64,000 nucleotides of DNA from Pseudomonas sp. TH15 (lineage in GTDB: Bacteria > Pseudomonadota > Gammaproteobacteria > Pseudomonadales > Pseudomonadaceae): assembly GCF_016651105.1 (NCBI RefSeq), contig NZ_JAEKEL010000001.1, forward strand, positions 898,001 to 962,000. The letters are read 5' to 3'. Position 1 is the first letter of the stretch, and the number at the start of each line of letters is the position of its first letter. The position numbers were made by a program, and so were the translations under genes. The notes below the pieces were generated by a model. It was not told the DNA's origin, did not search any database, and was given only the letters and a program-made list of their open reading frames with translations. Positions 19,218 to 27,397 of the stretch are shown in pieces.

Positions 19218-19272
19218 CCTTGGGTGCATTGACGAGGCTGCGTTCAAGCGGCCTCGGCCCGCGCACCCAAGG
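19218..19272 (+). promoter_or_regulatory. structured leader enclosing the ribosome site of toxin-like copy 2
   Basis: CCTTGGGTGC (19218-19227) pairs perfectly with GCACCCAAGG (19263-19272). The closing AAGG is the ribosome site of the gene starting at 19280. Nested inside is GAGGCTGC/GCGGCCTC (19234-19241 with 19248-19255, one G-U pair). The layout could mask translation initiation; no ligand or protein is implied. Confidence 0.6.
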
Positions 19273-19279
19273 AACTACC

Positions 19280-22200
19280 ATGCCACCTGAAGCCATAACC
19301 CAAACTCCCGCCGCGCCCAGCGTGTCATTTGAAAAAAGTGAACTGCTCAGCCAGATCAGCTACGGCCCTACCCTCGCAGATGTCGCCTCGCAGGTATTAA
19401 AAGAAGCACTTGATACGCTCTACCCGGAGCTGATCATCGACCCTGATCGCTGCATGGTCGCGACCCCGCACTGGAGGGTCGACAACAATCATGTGGTGCC
19501 AGATAGCACGCACTTCGAAACCTTGAGCCTCGCGCTGATTCGCCTGAACGTGTCAGGTTTGTCAGCCAATTACATTGCCGGCGAACACTTTCTGACCATT
19601 GAACACAAGGCCAGAACGCCCAGGCATCTGGCTGTCGACATTGAGGTCATCGGCGCGATGCTGAATGACTACTCGCCGCTTTTATTCGTCGAGTATCAAG
19701 CGCGTCAGTTGGCGTTCTGGAATCAGACCGGCAAGAAATCGCCCCGTTGGGAGGAGTTGTCCGATTCACTTCGAAAAGCCGTGAACGTAACGCAGGTCAA
19801 GGGCTGGAGCGCCGATGAGTGTGCAATGGCTCGACAGGTATCGGTCACACCGGACAAAGCCGAGCGCCGTGGAAACACCGGTGACTTCACCCATTTGCAG
19901 GCCTGCCTGATCGACATCGATGTGCTTCAAAACGAGGTGACCAGCCACCTGCTGATCGGGTCGGCTCTGGTATTGCGCGCCACTTATCAACAACGCCAAT
20001 TGGTGACGATGTTCACCATTGGTAGCGGTTTCGAGTCTTTCGAGTCTCTGCAACAGCTGGGTACGGCATTATCTGCGCACATCGCCGATCCATTGAAAGA
20101 GCGGCCTCTACAGTGGCGCCTGTTCGAGCCCGACGGCAACATTTTCGACCATATGGCATGGGCCCTGGTGGCCTCTCAACTCGATACCATCGATTCACTC
20201 CGACACACGGGTCCAGCCCCGGCATCGACGGCGATCCGGTCACTGGCAACCAATGGCCAACCGCAAGAGCTGGGGCGCCTCGAGACCCTGGAAACCTCCA
20301 TTCCCGATTGGCTGCGCTACGCCTCTGCAACCGATATCAGCGATTACAGCCTGTTGGTGAGCAAACTGGGCAAGTTGTATCAGGAACAGGATCTCGAAGA
20401 AGCGAGGCAGCCCATCACACCGATCACCCAGTTCGCCTTCGAACGGATGAAGGACGCTGTTATCAACGGCAAACCGTCGGACGCAGAACAACTGCCCTTC
20501 GAGAAACTGGAAATTACCGTTACCAACAGCTTCACTGCCGGTGACCTGACACTGCCCAATCCACTGGACTCATACACCGAAACACTTGCCGACTTTGCAC
20601 TGGAAAACAGCGCACCGTACATGACGAGCCTGCACTTCAACGACGGTACAGCGGTTCCTGAATGGCTGACACCTGACTTACTGCTGAAAATGTCCAGGCA
20701 GGTCGATGTTGGCAAGTTCTACCCAGAAATGCTCGAGAGCAAGCTGCTTGAAGACCCGATCGAATCCCGTCGCCAAGCCCGCTTCTACCAGGAACAACTG
20801 CGTATTCTGCTGCCGCTTGCGGCATTGGAGTCCAAGGTCAAACACGAAAATGGTATTGATAAAACGGGCTACAGCTACATCGTCCAATTGATGGATCAAA
20901 CTACCGACACCTCCAGGCCTGTCGTCATCTGCCCGCTCGCACTGACGCCTCAGCATCGACTTATCAGCTCGCAAGACAGCGTCGCCAACATGTTCATCAT
21001 TGGCCCGCGTGACGCCAACCAAGGTCCCTGTCTGCTCTATCGGCCACTGTTCGCTCGGCCACTAATGCAATTCCCCTCCCGACAAAACCTGCTGTATGCC
21101 CTGCATCAGCCTGGCGAACTCAGGGATTCGGTCCTGGCCTGGCTTGCCGACAAAGCATTGAGCTTCGAATACTCCCAGTATGTTTTCCCCGTCGGGTTAC
21201 CTTCGCCGTGGTTGATCACCGAGCAACTGACAGCCCCGCTGACAAACCTCAGTGCCTTGGGGAGTGTGGTGTTCGGCAATAGCGAAATCACCGATGACCT
21301 GTTTCTGACGCTGTTCAACAGCCACGCCCAGGCGATGGTGGAAATGGCCAATCGCCAATCACAGTCCAACGCCGATCAGCGCTGGGCATTGTTCAGAGAC
21401 AGCAACTGGGCGCTGTTCAACGTCGCCTCGAACTTCCTGAGCGGGGCCGTCGGGACCGCCGTCTGGGTGTGGCAAAGCATCGAGGCGATCCAGCAAGCAG
21501 TGGACGCCCATGAGCGCGGCGATGGTGTTGTCGCGTGGACTTCGCTGGGCGACGTCTTGCTGACGTTGGGAATCATCCTGACCCACCACGCGATCTCACG
21601 ACGCACGATGGCTTCCGGTAAACCGAATTCAAAACACCTACTCGTTGGAGAAACGCTCGAACCTGTCCACGATTTTCCCCCGCTGACACTGGACCCCACT
21701 CCGTTGCTCGCGCAGCTGCCGCCCGACCATTGTTCTTCGCTCGAAGTAGCGGGATCAGTACCACGCCGCGCCCCCGATGCCATGTCCCGGTACCTGAACA
21801 CTCTCGCCGTTGTGGCGCCGGATCTTGCCAACGAGAACCTCGGCAAGATCAACGAGTACCCACCACACCTGTATCAACTCGACAGCAAAACCTATGCCCA
21901 GGTCGGCCAACGCTGGTTCGAGGTCAGTACGGACGACGATGCCCAAGTCACCATCCACCAGCCCGGCAGCCCGACGCGCTCCGGCCCGTTACTGCATGCT
22001 GGCGTACACGGTCTGTGGTATCTGGATTTTCGTCTGCGTCTGCGCGGGGGCGGCCCTAAAAATCGCCTCAAAGCCTTCAAGAAAGCCAAAGAAATGCGCG
22101 CCCATTATTTGGAGGACGAGATCAACACGTTCAGGAACGGCGAAGAAGCCGCGAAAATCGAACTGACACAGGCACAGACGGCCATGACCAGCGCCTCTGC

Positions 22201-23848
22201 AGATAACCGTCAGGTACCCACCGCGGCCTATCTGAAAAAACTTGAAGAGCGAATTTCCGCTTACGAGCAGGCACGCAAAAACGTTCAGGAATGGCGCACG
22301 CAGAGTGGTACCTCCGGGTACGTCTACGACCTGTTGCGAATTACCACTGAACTGCAGAAACACCAGGCGCTTTGGTACAACGTCAAATGCCACCAATACA
22401 ACACGCTAGCGCAACGGCTGATCTCAGAGCCGCCTGACACCGTCACAAATCTGCAACCCTTCATGGACGCCATCAAAGAAGCGACGGACATCGGTCATCA
22501 AATAATCGAAAGTCTGCAACGCGCGCATGCCTCTCTCGAAGATCTGAAGGTGCTCGGTAAAACGGGCATCGTCAAAGCCCTGAAGATGGAGAAAATGCTG
22601 CCGAAGACTACCGCGCTGGATTTCAAGGCAAACGAAATCGGTCTGTCACATGTGCCTGCGATGCAAATGACTGCAAGCCCGCTCATGGACGAAGCACGGG
22701 ACGCGGTGGGAGAGATCATCATCAAGGCGTCGCGTAGCGCAATGGAAGTCGCAAGGCTGATGAAAAAAACGACCGCGCACTCCGATCCAAAGGCTGCGCT
22801 CGAAGAACTGAGCACGTTGGACGACAGCTTCAGTGATGCCGAACAGCGCATCGAGGAATTGCCCGAACGCTATCCTGATCTGGTCAATCCCGCTCGGCTG
22901 TCACGTCTGCGCGCCTTGATCGGCGAGTTTCGCCAGATCGTGCAAAACGAGCTCGATTCCGTGCTGCTCAACCACCCGCACCTGACGACGCCGCAAGCGC
23001 CGCCAGAGCGCCCAGGTCCGTCACGTCCAGCCCTGAGAGTCAGCAAGAGCCGCCCCAGAATCCAGTCCGACAGCGATTCGGGTGAATCCGAGCCCGAGCC
23101 TGAGCAGGTCGACACCGTCATACCGAAATCCCGCCAGCCACCGAAGCCGACGCTCGATGACATGGGCATCATTGAGGACGGGCTTGATCAGACACTTGAA
23201 ATGTCCAGGTTTATCGAGCGCACGATCAAGGACGCTTCGCGCCCCCACCGCATCCCGGCTGATATGCAAGAAATCTTCGAACAGTACGCACTCAAACTGC
23301 AGGACAGCGCCATGAACGTCGATAAGGCCATGGCCCGACTTCGCGCCAATGGAAAAAACCCGCCTGTGGCGACGCTAAGCCAGGAACTTCGCGAAGCGTC
23401 AGCGCGCGTCCGAAAACAAGGCATAGAGACGCGCGCCAACATGTACAAACTCAGAAAGCCAACCCAGGGCAGCTTTCAATGGATGCACAACAACGCGCAG
23501 CTCAAATTCACGCGTAATCCACTAGGCCGCATTCAGACAAAAAAACGCGGGGATTACTTCCAGGAGTATTCGATTCTCGACCGGACGAACAAGGATCAGC
23601 CATTGTGGGTGGCGCACTTTCACTACAAAACGGCCCACAGCCCCGCTGCCCAGCCTGAAACTGCTCATCTGAAGATTGCGGACAGTTATCTGGAAACACT
23701 GACTAGCGAACAGCAACTTGCATTGAACACCGTTCAGCCGGTCGATGGCGTGCTGCGCAGATTGACGGACCTGAGTTTGCGTGACCTGTTTCTGGCACTG
23801 GAACCGCAAAAGAATGCGCTCGCCGAGAGCGCCCGACCGATAGCCTGA
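19280..23848 (+). CDS. giant DUF6543/dermonecrotic-toxin-like protein, copy 2
   Basis: A 1522-residue paralogue of the upstream gene, colinear along its whole length. Shared landmarks are GPTLADVASQVLK, LQWRLFEPDGNIFDH, ANMFIIGPRDANQGPCLLYRP, a hydrophobic segment (about 705-773), YAQVGQRWFEV followed by DFRLRLRGGG, a coiled-coil-rich region, and C-terminal DYFQEYSI and LWVAHFHY. A Pro/Ser/Glu-rich linker (about 1235-1290, with SESEPEPEQVD-type sequence) is longer than in copy 1. The start at 19280 has AAGGAAC before it; the codon at 19175 is less likely. Identity between copies is clearly partial, so the duplication is old. The gene ends exactly where the convergent MocR gene ends. Activity unknown. 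Confidence 0.72.
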   Translation: MPPEAITQTPAAPSVSFEKSELLSQISYGPTLADVASQVLKEALDTLYPELIIDPDRCMVATPHWRVDNNHVVPDSTHFETLSLALIRLNVSGLSANYIAGEHFLTIEHKARTPRHLAVDIEVIGAMLNDYSPLLFVEYQARQLAFWNQTGKKSPRWEELSDSLRKAVNVTQVKGWSADECAMARQVSVTPDKAERRGNTGDFTHLQACLIDIDVLQNEVTSHLLIGSALVLRATYQQRQLVTMFTIGSGFESFESLQQLGTALSAHIADPLKERPLQWRLFEPDGNIFDHMAWALVASQLDTIDSLRHTGPAPASTAIRSLATNGQPQELGRLETLETSIPDWLRYASATDISDYSLLVSKLGKLYQEQDLEEARQPITPITQFAFERMKDAVINGKPSDAEQLPFEKLEITVTNSFTAGDLTLPNPLDSYTETLADFALENSAPYMTSLHFNDGTAVPEWLTPDLLLKMSRQVDVGKFYPEMLESKLLEDPIESRRQARFYQEQLRILLPLAALESKVKHENGIDKTGYSYIVQLMDQTTDTSRPVVICPLALTPQHRLISSQDSVANMFIIGPRDANQGPCLLYRPLFARPLMQFPSRQNLLYALHQPGELRDSVLAWLADKALSFEYSQYVFPVGLPSPWLITEQLTAPLTNLSALGSVVFGNSEITDDLFLTLFNSHAQAMVEMANRQSQSNADQRWALFRDSNWALFNVASNFLSGAVGTAVWVWQSIEAIQQAVDAHERGDGVVAWTSLGDVLLTLGIILTHHAISRRTMASGKPNSKHLLVGETLEPVHDFPPLTLDPTPLLAQLPPDHCSSLEVAGSVPRRAPDAMSRYLNTLAVVAPDLANENLGKINEYPPHLYQLDSKTYAQVGQRWFEVSTDDDAQVTIHQPGSPTRSGPLLHAGVHGLWYLDFRLRLRGGGPKNRLKAFKKAKEMRAHYLEDEINTFRNGEEAAKIELTQAQTAMTSASADNRQVPTAAYLKKLEERISAYEQARKNVQEWRTQSGTSGYVYDLLRITTELQKHQALWYNVKCHQYNTLAQRLISEPPDTVTNLQPFMDAIKEATDIGHQIIESLQRAHASLEDLKVLGKTGIVKALKMEKMLPKTTALDFKANEIGLSHVPAMQMTASPLMDEARDAVGEIIIKASRSAMEVARLMKKTTAHSDPKAALEELSTLDDSFSDAEQRIEELPERYPDLVNPARLSRLRALIGEFRQIVQNELDSVLLNHPHLTTPQAPPERPGPSRPALRVSKSRPRIQSDSDSGESEPEPEQVDTVIPKSRQPPKPTLDDMGIIEDGLDQTLEMSRFIERTIKDASRPHRIPADMQEIFEQYALKLQDSAMNVDKAMARLRANGKNPPVATLSQELREASARVRKQGIETRANMYKLRKPTQGSFQWMHNNAQLKFTRNPLGRIQTKKRGDYFQEYSILDRTNKDQPLWVAHFHYKTAHSPAAQPETAHLKIADSYLETLTSEQQLALNTVQPVDGVLRRLTDLSLRDLFLALEPQKNALAESARPIA

Positions 23849-25399
23849 TCAACCCTGCCATACCTTTTTTAATCGCCCGAGCGCCGCGCTGATAGCGGCC
23901 TCGGGCACCGCAGCGAAACCCAGCACCAGGCCTGCACGCTGATCGTGCGGGGTGCTTGAGTCCGGCAACCAGTAATTGCTCAAACCATTGATTTCAACGT
24001 CGACGCCGGCAGCCTTTTCAATCAATTGCTGCTCCCGCGCTTGCGTGTCGACCGAAACCGTCAAATGCAGCCCTGCCGCCACGCTGGGCAGGCTGCCCAC
24101 ACCGGGGATGTCTTTTGGCCAACCAGCCAGCAGTGTATTGCGCCGACTTAGAGCGGCTCGGCGCATACGGCGAATGTGCCGCTGGAAATGCCCGGCGGCG
24201 ATGAACTCGGCCATCACAGCCTGAGTGCTGACTTCCGAATGACGCACATCCACCGCACGCCGACGGGAAAACGCATCCACCAGGCCCGGCGGTAATACCA
24301 GGTAACCCAATCGCAATGCCGGGAACGCCACTTTACCGAACGTCCCGACGTACAACACCCGCCCCTGCCGATCCAGTGCTGCCAATGGGGCCAAAGGTGC
24401 GCCGCTGTAGCGGTACTCGCCGTCGTAATCGTCTTCGACGATCCAGCCTTGGGTGCGCTCGGCCCACGCCAACAACTCGAGCCGCCGCGCCAGGCTCATA
24501 ATCACACCGGTCGGGTACTGATGAGACGGGGTGACATAAGCCAGTCGGCAATCGGTCAACCCGTCCAGCTCGGCGCAATTGATTCCCTCGCTGTCCACCG
24601 ATACACCGTGCAATCGGCCACCCGCCACAGCAAAGGCATGACCGGCTGCCCGGTACCCCGGATTTTCGATTGCGACCCCGTCGCCCGGCTCCACAAGCAG
24701 CTGTGCACAAAGGCTAATTCCTTGCTGTGCGCCACTGGTGATCACAATTTGCTCAGCCGAGCACTGCATGCCCCGCGAACTGCGCAAATACGCGGCAATC
24801 ATCCCGCGCAATCGCGCATCACCGGCCGGATCGCCATAACACAGCTGCTGTAAATCCGGTTTTCGCCAGAAAGCCGCGTTCAGCTTGGCCCATACCTCGA
24901 ACGGAAACAGATCGAACGCCGGCACTCCCACCCGAAAAGCCTTCGGCGGACCGCTCGGCGGCTTGGCCAAATGGTTCTTTTCAACGCGCTCCAGCGCACC
25001 GCTGTGGATAACTTTACTGGATGGAATCACAGGTAAATCCAGCCAATTTGTGGATAAGGCTGTGGATAACCCTGTTGAAAACCCTGTGGATACTTTTGTG
25101 GATAGTTTTTTTGCCGGCAACGCGGCTTGAGGCAATTGCGCGACATAAGTCCCATCGCCCACCCGTCCTTCGATAAAGCCTTCGGCATAGAGCTGATCGT
25201 AGGCGCGGACCACGCTGTTACGGGAAATCGATAACGCCGCCGCCAAGTCACGACTGGCCGGCAATCGCGTGCCACTGGCCAGTCGCCCGTCGAGCACCCG
25301 CACCCGCAACGCCTGATAGAGCTGACGACTCAAGCCCTGGCGGCGATCGAGTTCGATGCCGGCCGGGTTGAAGGACAGGGACAGTGGTTCGCTGGTCAT
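23849..25399 (-). CDS. MocR-type PLP-dependent regulator (GntR-aminotransferase fusion)
   Basis: A 516-residue MocR/PdxR-family regulator. Residues 1-80 form a GntR winged helix (LYQALRVRVLDGRLASGTRLPASRDLAAALSISRNSVVRAYDQL). An unusual Ser-Thr repeat linker lies at about 88-115. From about 150 comes a fold-type I aminotransferase-like domain with YCYGDPAGDARLR-like, DDYDGEYRY and GTFGKVAFPALRLGY; the Lys of the last motif is the expected PLP anchor. Such proteins bind PLP and an amino-compound effector and usually activate a divergent gene. The divergent gene here is paiB, with an inverted repeat between them. ATG at 25399 is preferred to an in-frame GTG at 25408. Confidence 0.92.
   Translation of the reverse strand: MTSEPLSLSFNPAGIELDRRQGLSRQLYQALRVRVLDGRLASGTRLPASRDLAAALSISRNSVVRAYDQLYAEGFIEGRVGDGTYVAQLPQAALPAKKLSTKVSTGFSTGLSTALSTNWLDLPVIPSSKVIHSGALERVEKNHLAKPPSGPPKAFRVGVPAFDLFPFEVWAKLNAAFWRKPDLQQLCYGDPAGDARLRGMIAAYLRSSRGMQCSAEQIVITSGAQQGISLCAQLLVEPGDGVAIENPGYRAAGHAFAVAGGRLHGVSVDSEGINCAELDGLTDCRLAYVTPSHQYPTGVIMSLARRLELLAWAERTQGWIVEDDYDGEYRYSGAPLAPLAALDRQGRVLYVGTFGKVAFPALRLGYLVLPPGLVDAFSRRRAVDVRHSEVSTQAVMAEFIAAGHFQRHIRRMRRAALSRRNTLLAGWPKDIPGVGSLPSVAAGLHLTVSVDTQAREQQLIEKAAGVDVEINGLSNYWLPDSSTPHDQRAGLVLGFAAVPEAAISAALGRLKKVWQG
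25003..25105. repeat. five-copy TGTGGATA cluster inside the MocR linker
   Basis: TGTGGATAA occurs at 25003-25011, 25049-25057 and 25061-25069, and near copies TGTGGATAC and TGTGGATAG at 25085-25093 and 25097-25105. The exact word is the complement of the DnaA box TTATCCACA. On the coding strand four of the five copies are in one frame and read (L)ST, giving the Ser-Thr repeat linker. Confidence 0.75.
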
Positions 25400-25430
25400 T
25401 GCCTGCACCTATAAAGAATGGACCTATGAA

Positions 25431-25463
25431 ATTGGTCGGTAATGGCTCTTACAACAGACCAAT
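25431..25463. promoter_or_regulatory. inverted-repeat operator candidate between MocR gene and paiB
   Basis: ATTGGTC (25431-25437) and GACCAAT (25457-25463) form a perfect inverted repeat, 26 bp start to start, in the 104-base divergent region. GGACCTAT nearby is a partial further half-site. MocR proteins commonly bind such sites between themselves and a divergent target; binding here is inferred. Confidence 0.55.
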
Positions 25464-25503
25464 AGCCTGCCTAGGATGAAGACATTCGCCAAGGGAAATT
25501 TCC

Positions 25504-26127
25504 ATGTATACGCCAAGCGCTTTTGCCATCGACGATTTGCAGGAACTGCATCAGCAGATACTCGCCACCCGCCTCGCCGTGCTGGTGACCCATGGTGAAC
25601 AAGGCCTGCAAGCCAGTCATATCCCGCTGCTGCTGGACGCCGAGCAAGGCCCCAATGGCACCCTTTACGGGCACCTGGCCAAGGCCAATCCACAATGGCA
25701 GGAACTGCAAAACGGTGCCGAGGCGCTGGTGATTTTTGCCGGTGCCGATGCTTACGTGAGCCCGGGGTTTTACCCGAGCAAAGCCGAGCACGGCAAAGTC
25801 GTGCCGACCTGGAACTACGTCGCCGTGCACGCTTACGGCAAGGCTGAAGTGTTCAACGATGCCCATCGCCTGCGCAATCTGGTCAGCGCCCTGACCGATC
25901 GCCACGAAGCGAGCCGTGCCAAGCCCTGGAAAGTCGACGACGCCCCCGCCGACTACATCGACGGCATGCTCAAGGCCATCGTCGGTTTCGCCTTGCCGAT
26001 CGAGCGCCTGGAAGGCAAACGCAAACTGAGCCAGAACCGTAGTGCCGCAGACATCGCCGGTGTGCGCGAAGGGCTTGCTGCCAGCCCCGACATGCAGGAC
26101 CAGGCCCTCGCCCACTTGATGCGTTAA
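25504..26127 (+). CDS. PaiB-family FMN-binding protein
   Basis: A 207-residue protein of the PaiB/split-barrel flavin-binding family, annotated in many genomes as FMN-binding negative transcriptional regulator. The opening MYTPSAFAIDDLQELH, SHIPLLLD, LYGHLAKANPQW, the GADAYVSPGFYPSK segment and VPTWNYVAVHAYG are the usual motif series. In Bacillus PaiB is paired with PaiA, a polyamine N-acetyltransferase. Here a GNAT gene follows nine bases later, so the pairing is kept in spirit. Divergent from the MocR gene and probably under its control. AGGGAAA before ATG supports the start. Confidence 0.88.
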   Translation: MYTPSAFAIDDLQELHQQILATRLAVLVTHGEQGLQASHIPLLLDAEQGPNGTLYGHLAKANPQWQELQNGAEALVIFAGADAYVSPGFYPSKAEHGKVVPTWNYVAVHAYGKAEVFNDAHRLRNLVSALTDRHEASRAKPWKVDDAPADYIDGMLKAIVGFALPIERLEGKRKLSQNRSAADIAGVREGLAASPDMQDQALAHLMR

Positions 26128-26136
26128 GGAATGAAC

Positions 26137-26583
26137 ATGAGTCAGATCGAGATTCGCCAGGTCACCACCGACGACCACGCTGCCTGGTTGCCGCTATGGC
26201 AGGCCTACTTGAGCTTCTACAACACCGAGTTGCCCGAAGCCGTCACCCAAAGCACCTGGCAGCGCATGCTTGACCCAAGCGAAACCACCCACTCCGCCCT
26301 CGCCTGGGCCGATGGCAAAGCCGTGGGGATGGTGAACTTCATCTACCATCGCTCGAACTGGAGCATTGAAAACTCTTGCTACCTGCAAGACCTGCTGGTC
26401 GTCCCCGAAACCCGTGGCACCGGCGTCGGTCGGCAGTTGATCGAATTCGTCTACGCCACCGCCAAGGCGGACGGTTGCTGCAAGGTTCACTGGTTGACCC
26501 ACGAAACAAACGCCACCGCGATCCAGCTCTACGAGCGCATCGCCGAACGCCCTGGTTTCATCCAGTTTCGCAAAGCCCTTTAA
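26137..26583 (+). CDS. GNAT family N-acetyltransferase
   Basis: A 148-residue single-domain GNAT. The acetyl-CoA loop is visible as LVVPETRGTGVGRQLIEFVY at about 88-107 (R/QxxGxG/A), followed by KVHWLTHETNATAIQLYE (motif B). It follows paiB by nine bases and precedes a second GNAT gene by 18 bases, so the three are probably one operon. The start at 26137 is chosen because AAGGA abuts the earlier ATG at 26131, leaving no spacer, while it lies six bases before this one. The substrate could be a polyamine or amino acid by analogy with PaiA, but the sequence does not show it. Confidence 0.88.
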   Translation: MSQIEIRQVTTDDHAAWLPLWQAYLSFYNTELPEAVTQSTWQRMLDPSETTHSALAWADGKAVGMVNFIYHRSNWSIENSCYLQDLLVVPETRGTGVGRQLIEFVYATAKADGCCKVHWLTHETNATAIQLYERIAERPGFIQFRKAL

Positions 26584-26601
26584 GGTTCAAGGAGAACAAC
26601 A

Positions 26602-27273
26602 ATGACAACTTCACTCGCGGACTGGAAAGGCGCCCCGGCGCCCTCGGTTCAACTGATCGAAGGGCGTTTCATTCGCCTGGAAAAACTCGACCCGGCGCGT
26701 CATGCCGATGGCTTGTTCAAAGCCCTGCAGGGCCCGGGTGCCGATCCGAAACTCTGGGATTACTTGCCTTACGGTCCGTTCCCGGAGCGCAGCGTGTTCA
26801 ACGATTGGCTGAACAACCACGCGGCCAACAGCGATCCGTATTTCTTCGCGGTGATCGACCGCGCCAGTGGCGATGTGCAAGGCATTCTCAGCCTGATGTC
26901 GATTGTTCCGGCCCAGGGCCGTATCGAAATCGGCCACGTGACCTTCGGCGCACCGATGCAGCGTTCGCCAAAAAGTACCGAGGCGGTTTACCTGCTGGCC
27001 AAAGAGTCGTTTGCCATGGGTTACCGACGCCTGGAGTGGAAGTGCAACAACGGCAACGCCCGCTCCAAATATGCGGCCGAGCGTTTGGGTTTCAGTTTTG
27101 AAGGTGTGTTTCGCCAGCACATGGTCGTGAAGGGACAGAACCGCGATACCGCGTGGTACTCGATTCTGGATTCGGAATGGCCGGTGGTTGGCGCTGGGTT
27201 TGAGCGGTGGCTTTCGGATGAAAACCAGACAGATTCGGGGCAGGTGAAAACCCTGGCTGAGTGCCGCGGGTAA
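26602..27273 (+). CDS. GNAT family N-acetyltransferase, RimJ/RimL-type
   Basis: A 223-residue GNAT of the larger RimJ/RimL (acetyltransf_3) type. The N-terminal part has LIEGRFIRLEKLDPARHADGLF. The core has GRIEIGHVTFGAPMQRSPKSTEAVYLL and YRRLEWKCNNGNARSKYAAERLGFSFEG, the classic closing motif in which an acceptor-side Asn-rich turn precedes the helix. Similar proteins acetylate small molecules or protein N-termini. It is third in the paiB operon, with ribosome site AAGGAGA ten bases ahead of the start. The 27274-27397 gap behind it holds REP elements. Confidence 0.88.
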   Translation: MTTSLADWKGAPAPSVQLIEGRFIRLEKLDPARHADGLFKALQGPGADPKLWDYLPYGPFPERSVFNDWLNNHAANSDPYFFAVIDRASGDVQGILSLMSIVPAQGRIEIGHVTFGAPMQRSPKSTEAVYLLAKESFAMGYRRLEWKCNNGNARSKYAAERLGFSFEGVFRQHMVVKGQNRDTAWYSILDSEWPVVGAGFERWLSDENQTDSGQVKTLAECRG

Positions 27274-27295
27274 ATCTTTGGCGTCTGGACGGACG

Positions 27296-27393
27296 CCTTC
27301 GCGAGCAAGCCCGCTCCCACATTGGTTATGTGATTGATCACCACATTTGTGGTCAACCGAAAACCCCTGTAGGAGCGAGGCTTGCCCGCGAAT
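27296..27393. repeat. two unlike REP elements facing each other
   Basis: CCTTCGCGAGCAAGCCCGCTCCCACA at 27296-27321 and CTGTAGGAGCGAGGCTTGCCCGCGAA at 27367-27392 belong to different REP subfamilies but have the orientation of a normal pair. They lie in a convergent intergenic gap. Confidence 0.8.
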
Positions 27394-27397
27394 GGCT

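Noticed and set aside
14276..23850. Genomic island boundaries (attachment sites, integrase, tRNA) around the giant genes
   Set aside because: No integrase, tRNA gene or direct repeats at the borders were found; the neighbours are ordinary chromosomal genes.
25003..25105. A replication origin based on DnaA-box-like words
   Set aside because: No AT-rich unwinding region, dnaA/dnaN genes or origin synteny; the words lie in a coding linker. Kept only as a finding on possible DnaA binding.
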